Source: Pseudomonas sp. LRP2-20 (GTDB lineage: Bacteria > Pseudomonadota > Gammaproteobacteria > Pseudomonadales > Pseudomonadaceae). From it: a stretch of 64,000 nucleotides of DNA. Positions 47,526 through 56,518 of the stretch are shown one piece after another. Position numbers and translations under genes: made by a program. Numbering within the stretch: the first letter of the stretch is position 1; each line of letters opens with the position of its first letter. Below the pieces are notes generated by a model, which saw only the letters and a list, made by a program, of their open reading frames with translations, was not told the DNA's origin and ran no database searches. The stretch is taken from positions 3,912,001 to 3,976,000 of the forward strand of contig NZ_AP025944.1 in NCBI RefSeq assembly GCF_024349685.1, given 5' to 3'.

Positions 47526-50102
47526 ATGCCCCGCGTTACCTTGCTGCACCCAAGATTCCAGCCCAGCGCCCTGGCGCTGGCCATCCTGGCCGCCAGCTCG
47601 CCGCTGGCCCACGCCGAAGACACCCAGCTGCAAACCGTCACCGTGCAGGCCAAGCAGCGCGACGACGACGCCCTGCCCACCCGTCCGCCTGCCTCGATCT
47701 ACGGCGGCCTGGAAGCCAAAGTGCTCGACACCCCGCGCTCGGTCACCCAGATCAATGCCGAACAACTGGCCAACGACCCGATCCGTAGCTCCGACGACCT
47801 GGTCAAGTACGCCCCCGGCATCACGCGCGGCGGTGGTCAGAACGCCGGCATCGCTCCGCAGATGCGCGGGCAGAACACCGAGGTATTCCAGGATGGCCAG
47901 CGCGCCTACGGCGTTCGCCACCCTGCCAACTTCAACGCCTACGAGGGCGCCGACATCGTCGCCGGGCCGTCGTCGGTGACCTACGGCTCGGTCAGCGGCA
48001 GCGGCGGCTACGTCAACTACCTGAGCAAGAAGCCCGACTTCAACCGTTACCGCACCAAGCTCAGCGGTGAGATCGGCAGCTGGATCCCCGACGGCGAGTC
48101 ACGCGATGCCAGCAAGTTCAGCATCGACAACACCGGCCCGCTGGCCGAAGACCTGGCCTACCGGGTAAGCATCACCCGCCAGCGCCAGGATGACTTCTAC
48201 GACAACGTCGAGAACAACTTCGACGCCTTCTACGGTGCGCTGGCCTGGCGCAATGACAACCTGCGGGTGGACTGGAACGCCGCCTACGACGACTACTACG
48301 ACTACAACATCACCCACGGCTGGAACCGAGCCACCCAGGACCTGGTCGACCACGGCAAGTACTACGCCGGCCGCGCCACGCCGATCATTCAGAACGGCAC
48401 CACATTATGGTCACCGGTGCTGTCGTCCGGCGCTGCAGACGCTCAGGTGCTTGGCTGGGTGCAGCGACAGCGCAATGCCCAAGGCCAGTATCAGGTGGTC
48501 GATGGCAGCTTCCGCGGCGCGTCACCCAACACCCAGGCCAACCCCGGCTCCCTGCGAGGCTGGGTCTACGACCCGTCGCTTGCCGGTAATGGCCTGACTT
48601 CGCTGTCATCGCAGACCGGCCAGCGTGCGCAGGATGAAAACCGCTCGCGGCGCTTCACCACGCAATTGCGTGTCGAAGGTGACCTGACCTCTTCGATCAC
48701 CCTGGCCAACAGTACGTTCTTCCAACACTCCACCGACACCACCGACGCCGTGGGCGCGTTCCAGGTGCAGGGCAAGGACGACATCTTCGACAACCGCTTC
48801 GAGTTCCGCGCCCGCGGCCAATGGCAACTGGGCGACCTGACCCTGATCGACGACAGCAACAGCGGGCTGATCTACCGCCGCGAGCGCAACGAGTCGATCG
48901 CCGCCAACAACAGCTTCGGCAGCACCATCAACGCCTACGACCTGACTCTCGACCCGACCTTGAAGAACCCCGGCGACCTGCTCGGCCTGAGCGGCCGCAA
49001 CCCCGCCGGTGGCAACGCTGCATGGATCGGCCAACCTGGCGTGCCGCAGTTCTCCAGCTACTACGGCTGGCTCAACCTGCCCGCCATGTACCCGGCCGGG
49101 CACGGCCTGTATGCCGAATCGGTGGCGCCGTACACCGCCGACAGCACCTGGGCCACCAAGACCTTGTTCAGCCAGCACAACCTGCGCCTGGGCGAGCGCC
49201 TGGGCCTGAACGTTGGCGCCAGCCGCAGCTGGATCGACGCGCGCATCGAAAACCCCTTCGTGCTGCCCGGCGGCAACCCGCGCAAGGACTCGAACAACTA
49301 CCGGTTGTTCTCGGTGCAAGTCAGCCCCTACTTCAAACCCACGCAAAACAGCACCCTGTATTACACCTTCGACCGCTCGCTGGCGGTGAACACCGGCTTC
49401 TTCACCAACGGCCTGGGCTGGGGCAGTGGCAGCGGGGCCAACCTGCTCAACCCGCTGGCCTTCGAAAGCCTGAGCGTGCTGCATGAGGCAGGTTTGAAGG
49501 TAGAGGCGGTACCCGACCAGCTGTTCCTGACCCTGGCGGCCTACCGGCAGGCCCGCGACCAGTCGCCAGACAGCAACAACAACATTGCCCGGCTGATCGT
49601 CAAAGGCTGGGAAGCGACCCTGCGCTACCAGGACCAGCACCTGCGCGGCGGCCTCAACCTCAGCCGCATCAGCGCCTACAACGAGTTCACCAGCCAGGCC
49701 GGGTTCGCCTCGGCCGGGTTCATCCCCGACAACGGCACCGTATTCGGCGACAACAACAGCCTCAACCAGCGCCCGTCCGGCAAGTTCGATGCCGTGCAGA
49801 TTCCTGAATACAACGCCGGTGGCTATATCGACTACCGCTTCGACTCCGGGTTTGGCGCCGAGCTTTCAGGCTGGTGGACCAGCAGCTGGTACCTGAACCT
49901 GAGCAAGACGCTGAAAGTGCCGGACGAATACAACCTCGACCTTGCCGTGTACTACCGCCAGCCGCAATGGGGTGTGACGGTGCGCATGCTCAACGTCACC
50001 GACGAGCTGAATTTCGTCAGTGGCCTGGCCGGTTCGACCAATACGTTCCTGCAACCGATGCCGGGCCGCACGCTGCTGGCCCAGGTCGATTACCAGTTCT
50101 GA
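47526..50102 (+). CDS. TonB-dependent outer-membrane receptor
   Basis: The 858-residue protein has a signal peptide, a TonB-box-like start of the mature part (QTVTVQAKQRDDD), the plug domain (TPRSVTQINAEQL, LVKYAPGITRGG, IVAGPSSVTYGSVSGSGGYVNY) and a 22-strand barrel ending in LLAQVDYQF. In this operon it is likely to import an organosulfur compound such as a sulfate ester or sulfonated siderophore-like molecule (inference). The start at 47526 has a GAGG site 8 nt upstream; a TTG at 47508 is less likely. Confidence 0.87.
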   Translation: MPRVTLLHPRFQPSALALAILAASSPLAHAEDTQLQTVTVQAKQRDDDALPTRPPASIYGGLEAKVLDTPRSVTQINAEQLANDPIRSSDDLVKYAPGITRGGGQNAGIAPQMRGQNTEVFQDGQRAYGVRHPANFNAYEGADIVAGPSSVTYGSVSGSGGYVNYLSKKPDFNRYRTKLSGEIGSWIPDGESRDASKFSIDNTGPLAEDLAYRVSITRQRQDDFYDNVENNFDAFYGALAWRNDNLRVDWNAAYDDYYDYNITHGWNRATQDLVDHGKYYAGRATPIIQNGTTLWSPVLSSGAADAQVLGWVQRQRNAQGQYQVVDGSFRGASPNTQANPGSLRGWVYDPSLAGNGLTSLSSQTGQRAQDENRSRRFTTQLRVEGDLTSSITLANSTFFQHSTDTTDAVGAFQVQGKDDIFDNRFEFRARGQWQLGDLTLIDDSNSGLIYRRERNESIAANNSFGSTINAYDLTLDPTLKNPGDLLGLSGRNPAGGNAAWIGQPGVPQFSSYYGWLNLPAMYPAGHGLYAESVAPYTADSTWATKTLFSQHNLRLGERLGLNVGASRSWIDARIENPFVLPGGNPRKDSNNYRLFSVQVSPYFKPTQNSTLYYTFDRSLAVNTGFFTNGLGWGSGSGANLLNPLAFESLSVLHEAGLKVEAVPDQLFLTLAAYRQARDQSPDSNNNIARLIVKGWEATLRYQDQHLRGGLNLSRISAYNEFTSQAGFASAGFIPDNGTVFGDNNSLNQRPSGKFDAVQIPEYNAGGYIDYRFDSGFGAELSGWWTSSWYLNLSKTLKVPDEYNLDLAVYYRQPQWGVTVRMLNVTDELNFVSGLAGSTNTFLQPMPGRTLLAQVDYQF

Positions 50103-50129
50103 TCACCCTCAACCTGAAAGGCCCCCGCC

Positions 50130-51218
50130 ATGTCCATTGAATTCGTCGGCATGATCTTCCCCCGCCAGTGGTCCGAGACCCGTGGCATCCGAACAGCGGA
50201 CTTCGACTTGCCGTTCATCCGTCACCACGCCCGTGCCCATGAGCATGCCGGGTTCGACCGGGTGCTGATCGCCAGCGGCCCTGGCAGCGCCGACAGCCTG
50301 CAGATTGCCGCCTATGCTGCCGCGCACACCGAACGCCTTGGTTTCATGATCGCCCACCGCCCGGCCCTGACCGCGCCCACGGTGGCTGCACGGGCATTCG
50401 CCACCCTCGACCACACCACCGGCGGCGGGCGCATCCGCCTGCATGCGATCACCGGCATTACCGCCGAGCCGCAAGAGGGGGACACGCTGCTGGACAAGAC
50501 CGAGCGCTACCGGCGTGCTGACGAATACCTTGAGATTGTCCGTCGTACCTGGACGGCCGAGGAGCCGTTCGACTTCGAGGGCCGCTACTTCAACATCAAG
50601 GGCGCTTTCTCACCGGTGAAACCTTTGCAGCAGCCACATATCCCGATCTCCTTCGGTGGCTCGTCCGACATCGCCTACCAGATCGCGGTCAAGCATGCCG
50701 ACCTGTATGCCTTGTGGGGTGAGCCGCTGAGCGGTGTCGCCGAACAGATCGGCAAGCTCAAGGCTGCCGCGAACGCCGCAGGCGTGACGGCGCCAAGGGT
50801 GAGCTTGTCGGTGCGGCTGATCCTGGGGGCCACCGAGGAGCTGGCCTGGCAACGTGCCGAACAGATCCTCGCTCAGATCAAGGCCAACCCGCAGTTCGCG
50901 GCAGGCAGCCCCTGGCAGAAGCGCATCAAGGGCACCGGTTCCGAACGCCTGCTCGCCGCCGCCGCCCGCGGCGACCGGCACGATCGGGCGTTGTGGATGC
51001 CGACGGCGACTGCGGTGGGTGCCTATGGCGATACCACCGCGCTGGTGGGCACGCCGGAGACTGTAGCCCAGGCGTTGCTCGATTATGTCGACCTTGGGGT
51101 GAGTACCTTTCTCAACCGAGGTTATGACCCGTTGTATGACACGGTGGACTACGGCCGCTGGGTGATCCCGGCGGTACGCGAGGAAGTGCGCCGGCGCCAG
51201 GCACGATTTGTGGGGTAA
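50130..51218 (+). CDS. LLM class flavin-dependent monooxygenase, SsuD-like (2)
   Basis: The 362-residue protein has HARAHEHAGFDRVLIASGPG, LGFMIAHRPALTAPTVAARAF, GGGRIRLHAITGITAEPQEG, and a C-terminal FLNRGYDPLYDTVDYGRWVIP, matching alkanesulfonate monooxygenases. Last gene of the plus-strand operon, 27 bp after the TonB receptor; converging ABC ATPase gene begins 21 bp later. Substrate unknown. Confidence 0.88.
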   Translation: MSIEFVGMIFPRQWSETRGIRTADFDLPFIRHHARAHEHAGFDRVLIASGPGSADSLQIAAYAAAHTERLGFMIAHRPALTAPTVAARAFATLDHTTGGGRIRLHAITGITAEPQEGDTLLDKTERYRRADEYLEIVRRTWTAEEPFDFEGRYFNIKGAFSPVKPLQQPHIPISFGGSSDIAYQIAVKHADLYALWGEPLSGVAEQIGKLKAAANAAGVTAPRVSLSVRLILGATEELAWQRAEQILAQIKANPQFAAGSPWQKRIKGTGSERLLAAAARGDRHDRALWMPTATAVGAYGDTTALVGTPETVAQALLDYVDLGVSTFLNRGYDPLYDTVDYGRWVIPAVREEVRRRQARFVG

Positions 51219-51239
51219 TTGCGCTGCATGTGCACGGCT

Positions 51240-53048
51240 TCACCCATGTTCGCGGGTGAAGCCGCTGCCATCCCCACCCAGGCTCGGCGAATGCGCCAGC
51301 AATTCTTGCGTGTAGGCATCAGCCGGCCGATCCAGTACCTGCTCGGCACTGCCCTGCTCCACCACTCGCCCCTGACGCAGCACCAGTACCCGATCGGCAA
51401 TCGCCCGCACCACTCCAAGGTCATGGGTGACGAACAACAAAGTCAGCCCCTCCCCCTGCAAACGCTGCAGCAAGGCCAGAATTGACGCCTGCACCGACAC
51501 ATCCAGCGCGGAAGTGATCTCATCACACACCAGCAATTTCGGCTCGCAGATCAGCGCCCGGGCAATCGCCACCCGCTGGCGTTCCCCACCCGACAAGCTA
51601 TGCGGGAACAAGTCGGCCACGCGTGCCGGCAGCGACACCCGCTCCAGCACCGCCTCGACCCGACGGCGCGCTTCACTGCCCCGTACCCCGAAAAAGTGCG
51701 CCAACGGCGCGCTGAGGGTTTGCGCGATCGTCTGCCTGGGGTTCAAGGCCCGATAAGGGTTCTGGAATACATACTGGATCTGGTGACGCAACCGGGCATC
51801 ACGTTGGCGCGCGGCAAATGCCAGAGGCTGGCCGGCGTAACGCATATGCCCCTGAACGTTCTCGCCCAGCCCGGCAATGGCCCTGGCCAGGCTGGTCTTG
51901 CCCGAGCCCGACTCACCCACCAGTGCCAGGCACTCCCCTTGCCCCACAGACAATGAGACATCGAACAGCACCTGGCGATCGTAAGCGACATCCAGCCCGC
52001 GAACCTCCAGCAACACCGCTTCGCTCGGTACCGATAGCGCCTCGACAGCCGCCAGCCCAAGGCGCCGCGGTTCCTGGTGCGGCAACAGGCAGGCGACCTG
52101 GTGCTTGCCACCCAGCGTCAGCAACGGCGGCTCGATCACCGAACACTCGGCACGACGCCTGTCGCAGCGTGGCGCAAACGCACAACCATGCGGGCGCTGC
52201 CCGGGTGCCGGCGCATGCCCGGCAATGGCCTGCAACGGGTGGCGACGAACAACGTCAGGGATGGCCGCGAGCAAGGCACGGGTGTAAGGGTGCGCGGGCA
52301 TGCCAAACAGCGCCTCGCGCCCGGCCATCTCCACCAGCCGCCCGGCATACATCACCATGACCCGGTCGACCAGCTCACGCACCACCGCCAGGTCGTGGGT
52401 GACGTACAACGCCGCCACACCGTGTTCGCGGCACAGCCGCTTGAGGGTCTGCAACACATGGGCCTGGGTGGTAACGTCCAGTGCGGTGGTGGGCTCGTCG
52501 AGCACGATCAGCCTGGGCCGCAAGACAAACGCCAGCGCCAGCATTATCCGCTGTTGCTGCCCACCCGACAGTTGGTGCGGGAAACATCGCAGGAAGGCAT
52601 CGTCAGCGGGCAGGCCCACCTCCACCAAGGTTTCGCCGATGCGCTGGCGCACCGCCTGACGCGACAGCCTGGGCTGGTGCGCCAACAGGGTTTCACGCAG
52701 CAAGGTCCCCAAACGCAACGCCGGGTTCAGCGCCGTGGCCGGGTCCTGGGCCACGTAGCCGACCAGGCCTCCGCGGGCCAGGCGCAAGGCCTCGCCTTGC
52801 AGTTCCAGCAGCGATTGCCCGGCCACCCTCACTTGCCCGCCGACAATTCGCGCGCCCTGTCGGGCATGGCGCAGCAAGGCCGTCGCCAAGGTGGTCTTGC
52901 CCGAACCGGACTCGCCCACCAGGCCCACGATCTCCCCCGCCGCCAGGCTGAAGGAAACCTCGGCCAGCACCTCCACCTGGCCGGCCAGTTCTACCCGCAG
53001 GTTACTGACCCGCAATACCTCGCCCGCACTATTCAGCGGCATGTTCAT
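51240..53048 (-). CDS. ABC ATPase, DppD-DppF fusion type
   Basis: The 602-residue protein has two complete nucleotide-binding domains. The first has Walker A GESGSGKTT, signature LSGGQQQR and Walker B LIVLDEPTTALD; the second has GESGSGKTS, LSGGERQR and LLVCDEITSALD. A cysteine-rich linker (GCAFAPRCDRRRAEC) is typical of oligopeptide ABC ATPases. It energises the permeases at 53045-54941. The C-terminal GSGFTREHG is encoded by a REP-like sequence, so the gene end runs into a former REP. Confidence 0.9.
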   Translation of the reverse strand: MNMPLNSAGEVLRVSNLRVELAGQVEVLAEVSFSLAAGEIVGLVGESGSGKTTLATALLRHARQGARIVGGQVRVAGQSLLELQGEALRLARGGLVGYVAQDPATALNPALRLGTLLRETLLAHQPRLSRQAVRQRIGETLVEVGLPADDAFLRCFPHQLSGGQQQRIMLALAFVLRPRLIVLDEPTTALDVTTQAHVLQTLKRLCREHGVAALYVTHDLAVVRELVDRVMVMYAGRLVEMAGREALFGMPAHPYTRALLAAIPDVVRRHPLQAIAGHAPAPGQRPHGCAFAPRCDRRRAECSVIEPPLLTLGGKHQVACLLPHQEPRRLGLAAVEALSVPSEAVLLEVRGLDVAYDRQVLFDVSLSVGQGECLALVGESGSGKTSLARAIAGLGENVQGHMRYAGQPLAFAARQRDARLRHQIQYVFQNPYRALNPRQTIAQTLSAPLAHFFGVRGSEARRRVEAVLERVSLPARVADLFPHSLSGGERQRVAIARALICEPKLLVCDEITSALDVSVQASILALLQRLQGEGLTLLFVTHDLGVVRAIADRVLVLRQGRVVEQGSAEQVLDRPADAYTQELLAHSPSLGGDGSGFTREHG

Positions 53049-53872
53049 GGCTGTTTCTCCGCAACCCGTGCACTGGCCCGGCCAATGCCTTCGGCCAGGA
53101 TGTTGGTGCCATAGGCAAACACCCCGATCAGCACCGCCGGTGCCAGCACGGCCCAGGGCTGCACCAGCAGGCCGGCCTGGTTTTCGTTGATCATCAGGCC
53201 CCAGTCGGCAGCCGGCGGCGCCACGCCGTAACCGAGGAAGCTCAGGCCCGAAAGCATGCCCACCGCCCAGGTCAGCATGTTGCCGAAGTGCACCAGCAGC
53301 GGCGTGAGGATGTTTGGCAGGATTTCCTGGAAGAGGATGCGCCAACGCGGGTAGCCCATCATCTGCGCGGCCTCGACAAACTCCTGCCCGGCCACGGCCA
53401 CCGCGCTGCCACGGGCCAGGCGAACGACCCCAGGCGTGAAGGCAATGGCTACGGTCAGCACGATCAGCCACGGCGCCCGGCCGAGCATGGACACGATGAG
53501 CAACACCAGGATCAGGTCCGGAAACGCCAGCGACACATCGGCCGCCCAGCTGATCGCCTGGTCCAGGCGCCTGCGCGAAAACCCGGCCAACAGGCCCAGG
53601 CTGGTGCCGACCAGCAATGCCAGGGTGGCCGCAGCCACCGACATCCACAGCACCGACAGACCACCACTGAGCAACCGCGACAGCAGGTCATGGCCAAGAA
53701 AATCGTGCCCAAGCGGCGCCCCAGCGGCCGGCGCGCCATACACCGGCCCGACCATGGCCGTGGGCGCATGCGGCGCGAGCCAGGGGCCGATCGCTGCCAG
53801 CAGCGTTATCAGCAAGGTGATCACCGCGCCGCGGCGTACCTGCGCGTCGGCCAGCCAACGGCAATCAGTCAT
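53045..53872 (-). CDS. ABC permease, DppC-like
   Basis: The 275-residue protein has a membrane start and the BPD_transp_1 region with EFVEAAQMMGYPRWRILFQEILPN, the EAA loop, and GLSFLGYGVAPPAADWGLM typical of DppC/OppC. The stop overlaps the ATPase start (ATGA). The ATG at 53872 overlaps the end of the preceding permease gene. Confidence 0.9.
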   Translation of the reverse strand: MTDCRWLADAQVRRGAVITLLITLLAAIGPWLAPHAPTAMVGPVYGAPAAGAPLGHDFLGHDLLSRLLSGGLSVLWMSVAAATLALLVGTSLGLLAGFSRRRLDQAISWAADVSLAFPDLILVLLIVSMLGRAPWLIVLTVAIAFTPGVVRLARGSAVAVAGQEFVEAAQMMGYPRWRILFQEILPNILTPLLVHFGNMLTWAVGMLSGLSFLGYGVAPPAADWGLMINENQAGLLVQPWAVLAPAVLIGVFAYGTNILAEGIGRASARVAEKQP

Positions 53873-54941
53873 GGGTCGCCTCCTGGGCAGGGGTGCTGCG
53901 CGCACGGCGCCACCACGGGCGGATGCCACGCCGTACCCGGCGGATCATCCGCACCCGGCGCGCGGTGCGCAGCTTGGGAGTGAGCAATACCGTCAACAGG
54001 TCGGCGAGCAAATTGATCAGCACTACCGCCAGGGTGATGACCAGCACCACGCCCTGGATCATCGGCAGGTCACGCATCTGGATTGCCGCGTTGAGCGTGG
54101 TGCCGATGCCCGGGAAACTGAAGATCACTTCGGCCAGCAACGCACCACCGACCAGCGTACGCAAGGTCAGCGCCACCCCCTGGATCGCCGGTGTCAGGGC
54201 GTTGGGCAACGTGTGTCGCCAGACGATGCGCCGCTCGGGAATGCCGCGCAGGCGTGCGGCGATCACATAGTCGGATTCCAGCGCCTCGATCATCGAGGCC
54301 CGCACCATCCGCGTCAGGTACGGCAGGGCCGTCAGGCTCAGGGCCAGCACCGGCAGCACCAGCGACGGCCACTGTCGCCACAACGGCAGTTGCGGGTCGA
54401 GGATCGACACCGCCGGCAACCAGCCCATGCCCGGCATGGAGAACAACAGCACCAGGCCGATTGCCAACAGAAAACCCGGCGTGGCCTTGAGCAGGATCAA
54501 CGCTGAAAGGCCCCAGCGGTCCACCCGGCTGTCGCGCCGCAATGCCAGGCTCACGCCCAGCAGCAAGGCCACCGGCACCACCAGCGCCAGCACCCCGGCC
54601 AGCAGCGCCAGGGTGTGGCCCAAGCGGGCAAACAACAGCTGCGCCACCGGCACCTGGGAGTCCAGCGAAATGCCGAGGTCACCGCGAAGCGCCGCGCCCA
54701 GCCAGCGCAGGTACTGCAACAGGATCGGCTGGTCGAGCCCCAGTTGCCGTTGCAGCGTGAGGATGCTTTGCAGCGGCGCATCCGGGCCAAGAATGACCCG
54801 CGCCGGGTCCGAGGGCAGTGCCTGGGTGGCAATGAACACCACCAGGCTGATCACCCAGGCGGTCAGCAGCCCGTAACCGAGGCGGCCGATGAACCAGGCC
54901 AGCCAGGCCGGCGTGCGGGGCGTTTGTCGTGTATCAGGCAT
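53865..54941 (-). CDS. ABC permease, DppB-like
   Basis: The 358-residue protein has the DppB start RLGYGLLTAWVISLVVFIATQALPSDPAR and the EAA loop in SMIEALESDYVIAARLRGIPE plus VIFSFPGIGTTLNAAI. The basic tail (RRVRMIRRVRRGIRPWWRRARS) is longer than usual. It overlaps the binding-protein gene before it by 8 bases and the DppC gene after it. Confidence 0.9.
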   Translation of the reverse strand: MPDTRQTPRTPAWLAWFIGRLGYGLLTAWVISLVVFIATQALPSDPARVILGPDAPLQSILTLQRQLGLDQPILLQYLRWLGAALRGDLGISLDSQVPVAQLLFARLGHTLALLAGVLALVVPVALLLGVSLALRRDSRVDRWGLSALILLKATPGFLLAIGLVLLFSMPGMGWLPAVSILDPQLPLWRQWPSLVLPVLALSLTALPYLTRMVRASMIEALESDYVIAARLRGIPERRIVWRHTLPNALTPAIQGVALTLRTLVGGALLAEVIFSFPGIGTTLNAAIQMRDLPMIQGVVLVITLAVVLINLLADLLTVLLTPKLRTARRVRMIRRVRRGIRPWWRRARSTPAQEATHD

Positions 54942-56508
54942 TGGGGTTCAACCAGAGTTCGTCGAAGCGCCAGGATGCGAAGGTGGTCTGTTCCGGGGTG
55001 AGCCCGCCGACCTTGTCCGACGCGGCATCGAGCACGTCGCAAAAGCCCCAGACCAGCAAGCCGCCACGTTCGTGCTGGATGGCCTGGGCTTCGTGCACCA
55101 GGGCCTTGCGCAGGGCAAGGTCGGGCTGCGCCAAGGCCTGCTGGAACAGTTCGGTAAAGCGTGGGTCGTGGAAGTTGCTGCGGTTGTAGATGGCCTGCGG
55201 CGCATCGTTGTGCAGTGCTGAAGCAAGAAAGCCGCGCGCCGGGGTCGAGCTCGGCGACAACTGCCATTGCTCACGCTGCGGCCCGTTGAAGACTGCCCCG
55301 TCCACCTGATTGACCTTCACCTGCACCCCGGCCTTCAAAGCCTGCTGGGCAAACACCAGCGCGGCGTTGACGCCAGGTCCTGGTGTGGTGGTCAGTTCGA
55401 CGCGCAAATCGTCCTGCCCCGCCTGACGCAACAGCGAACGGGCCTGGTCCAGGTCGTAGGGGCGCTGGGCAATGGCGTGGTTGTAGGTGGGGTCGTGGGG
55501 CGAATACAGGTCGTTGGCCACCCGGCCAAAACCATTCAGGCCACGCGCCACCAGCTCCTGGCGGTCGGCCAGCAGGCGAAACGCCTGGCGCACGCGCACA
55601 TCCTGGAACGGCGCCTTGGCCAGGTTCAGGTTGAAACCGGTAAACGAGGTGGTTGGCGAGGCATACAAGCGCAGCCGTGGGTCAGCCTTGAGCAACGCAC
55701 TGTGCTCGGCCTGCACACCGCTCGCCACATCGATCTGCCCGGCGCGCAAGGCTGCGGCGCGCGACACCTGGTCCTTGAATTCGATGATTTCCAGCTCGTC
55801 CGCATAGGGGCGGTCGGGCTTGTAGTAGTGCTCGAAACGGGTGTAGAGCGAGCGCTGGCCTGGTATGAAGCTTTTCAGCCGGTACGGCCCCGCGCCCACC
55901 GGGTTGGTCACCGGATGGTAGTCGGTGGGCACGATGCCGCCGAAGCTGATCAGCGTTTCGTCCAGCGGGTAGAAGCTCTGCCCCTGCTTGAAGCGGATCT
56001 CTATCGTGCGTTCGTCCAGCTTGCGCAGGGCCTGGCGGTCGATAGCGCCGACCAGCCCGGCGAATGGCGAGGCCAGTTGCGGGTCGGTCAGGCGCAGGAT
56101 CGAGAACAACATGTCGTCGGCGGTGATGCTTTTGCCGTGGTGGAACTCCAGCCCCGGCTTGAGGCGGATGGTCCAGGCACTGGCATCGGCATTCGGCTCG
56201 GCGAACTCGGCCAGCGCCAGGCGCGTGCTGACATCGGCGTTCCATTCCCAGAACTTGGCGTACAGTGCCCAGCCACGGATGATGCCGCCGCCCACCGGCT
56301 TGTGGGCATCGAGGTTACCGGCCTGGTCGCCGTCGATAATGCCCACCCGCAAGCGCCCGCCACGCACCGGCGTACCCGGCAGCAGCGCCGTGGCGGCTGC
56401 CGGCGCGCCGCTGTCGCAGCCACTGAGCAGGCCGCCACCGAGCAGCAGGCCGCCACCGACGGCCAGGCTATTGCCGAGAAACACCCGGCGCGAAAACAGC
56501 TCGCTCAT
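54934..56508 (-). CDS. Peptide-type (SBP family 5) ABC substrate-binding lipoprotein, copy 2
   Basis: The 524-residue protein has a Tat-type signal (SRRVFLGNSLAVGGG), lipobox LLSGC and an SBP_bac_5 domain (RVGIIDGDQAGNLDAHKPVG, FHHGKSITADDMLFSILR, TDYHPVTNPVGAGPYRL). It is the cognate binding protein of the permeases, overlapping the DppB gene by 8 bases. Its paralogue is at 45826. Ligand unknown, probably a sulfur-containing small molecule or peptide by context. The ATG at 56508 begins the signal. Confidence 0.88.
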   Translation of the reverse strand: MSELFSRRVFLGNSLAVGGGLLLGGGLLSGCDSGAPAAATALLPGTPVRGGRLRVGIIDGDQAGNLDAHKPVGGGIIRGWALYAKFWEWNADVSTRLALAEFAEPNADASAWTIRLKPGLEFHHGKSITADDMLFSILRLTDPQLASPFAGLVGAIDRQALRKLDERTIEIRFKQGQSFYPLDETLISFGGIVPTDYHPVTNPVGAGPYRLKSFIPGQRSLYTRFEHYYKPDRPYADELEIIEFKDQVSRAAALRAGQIDVASGVQAEHSALLKADPRLRLYASPTTSFTGFNLNLAKAPFQDVRVRQAFRLLADRQELVARGLNGFGRVANDLYSPHDPTYNHAIAQRPYDLDQARSLLRQAGQDDLRVELTTTPGPGVNAALVFAQQALKAGVQVKVNQVDGAVFNGPQREQWQLSPSSTPARGFLASALHNDAPQAIYNRSNFHDPRFTELFQQALAQPDLALRKALVHEAQAIQHERGGLLVWGFCDVLDAASDKVGGLTPEQTTFASWRFDELWLNPNA

Positions 56509-56518
56509 CACCCTCTCC

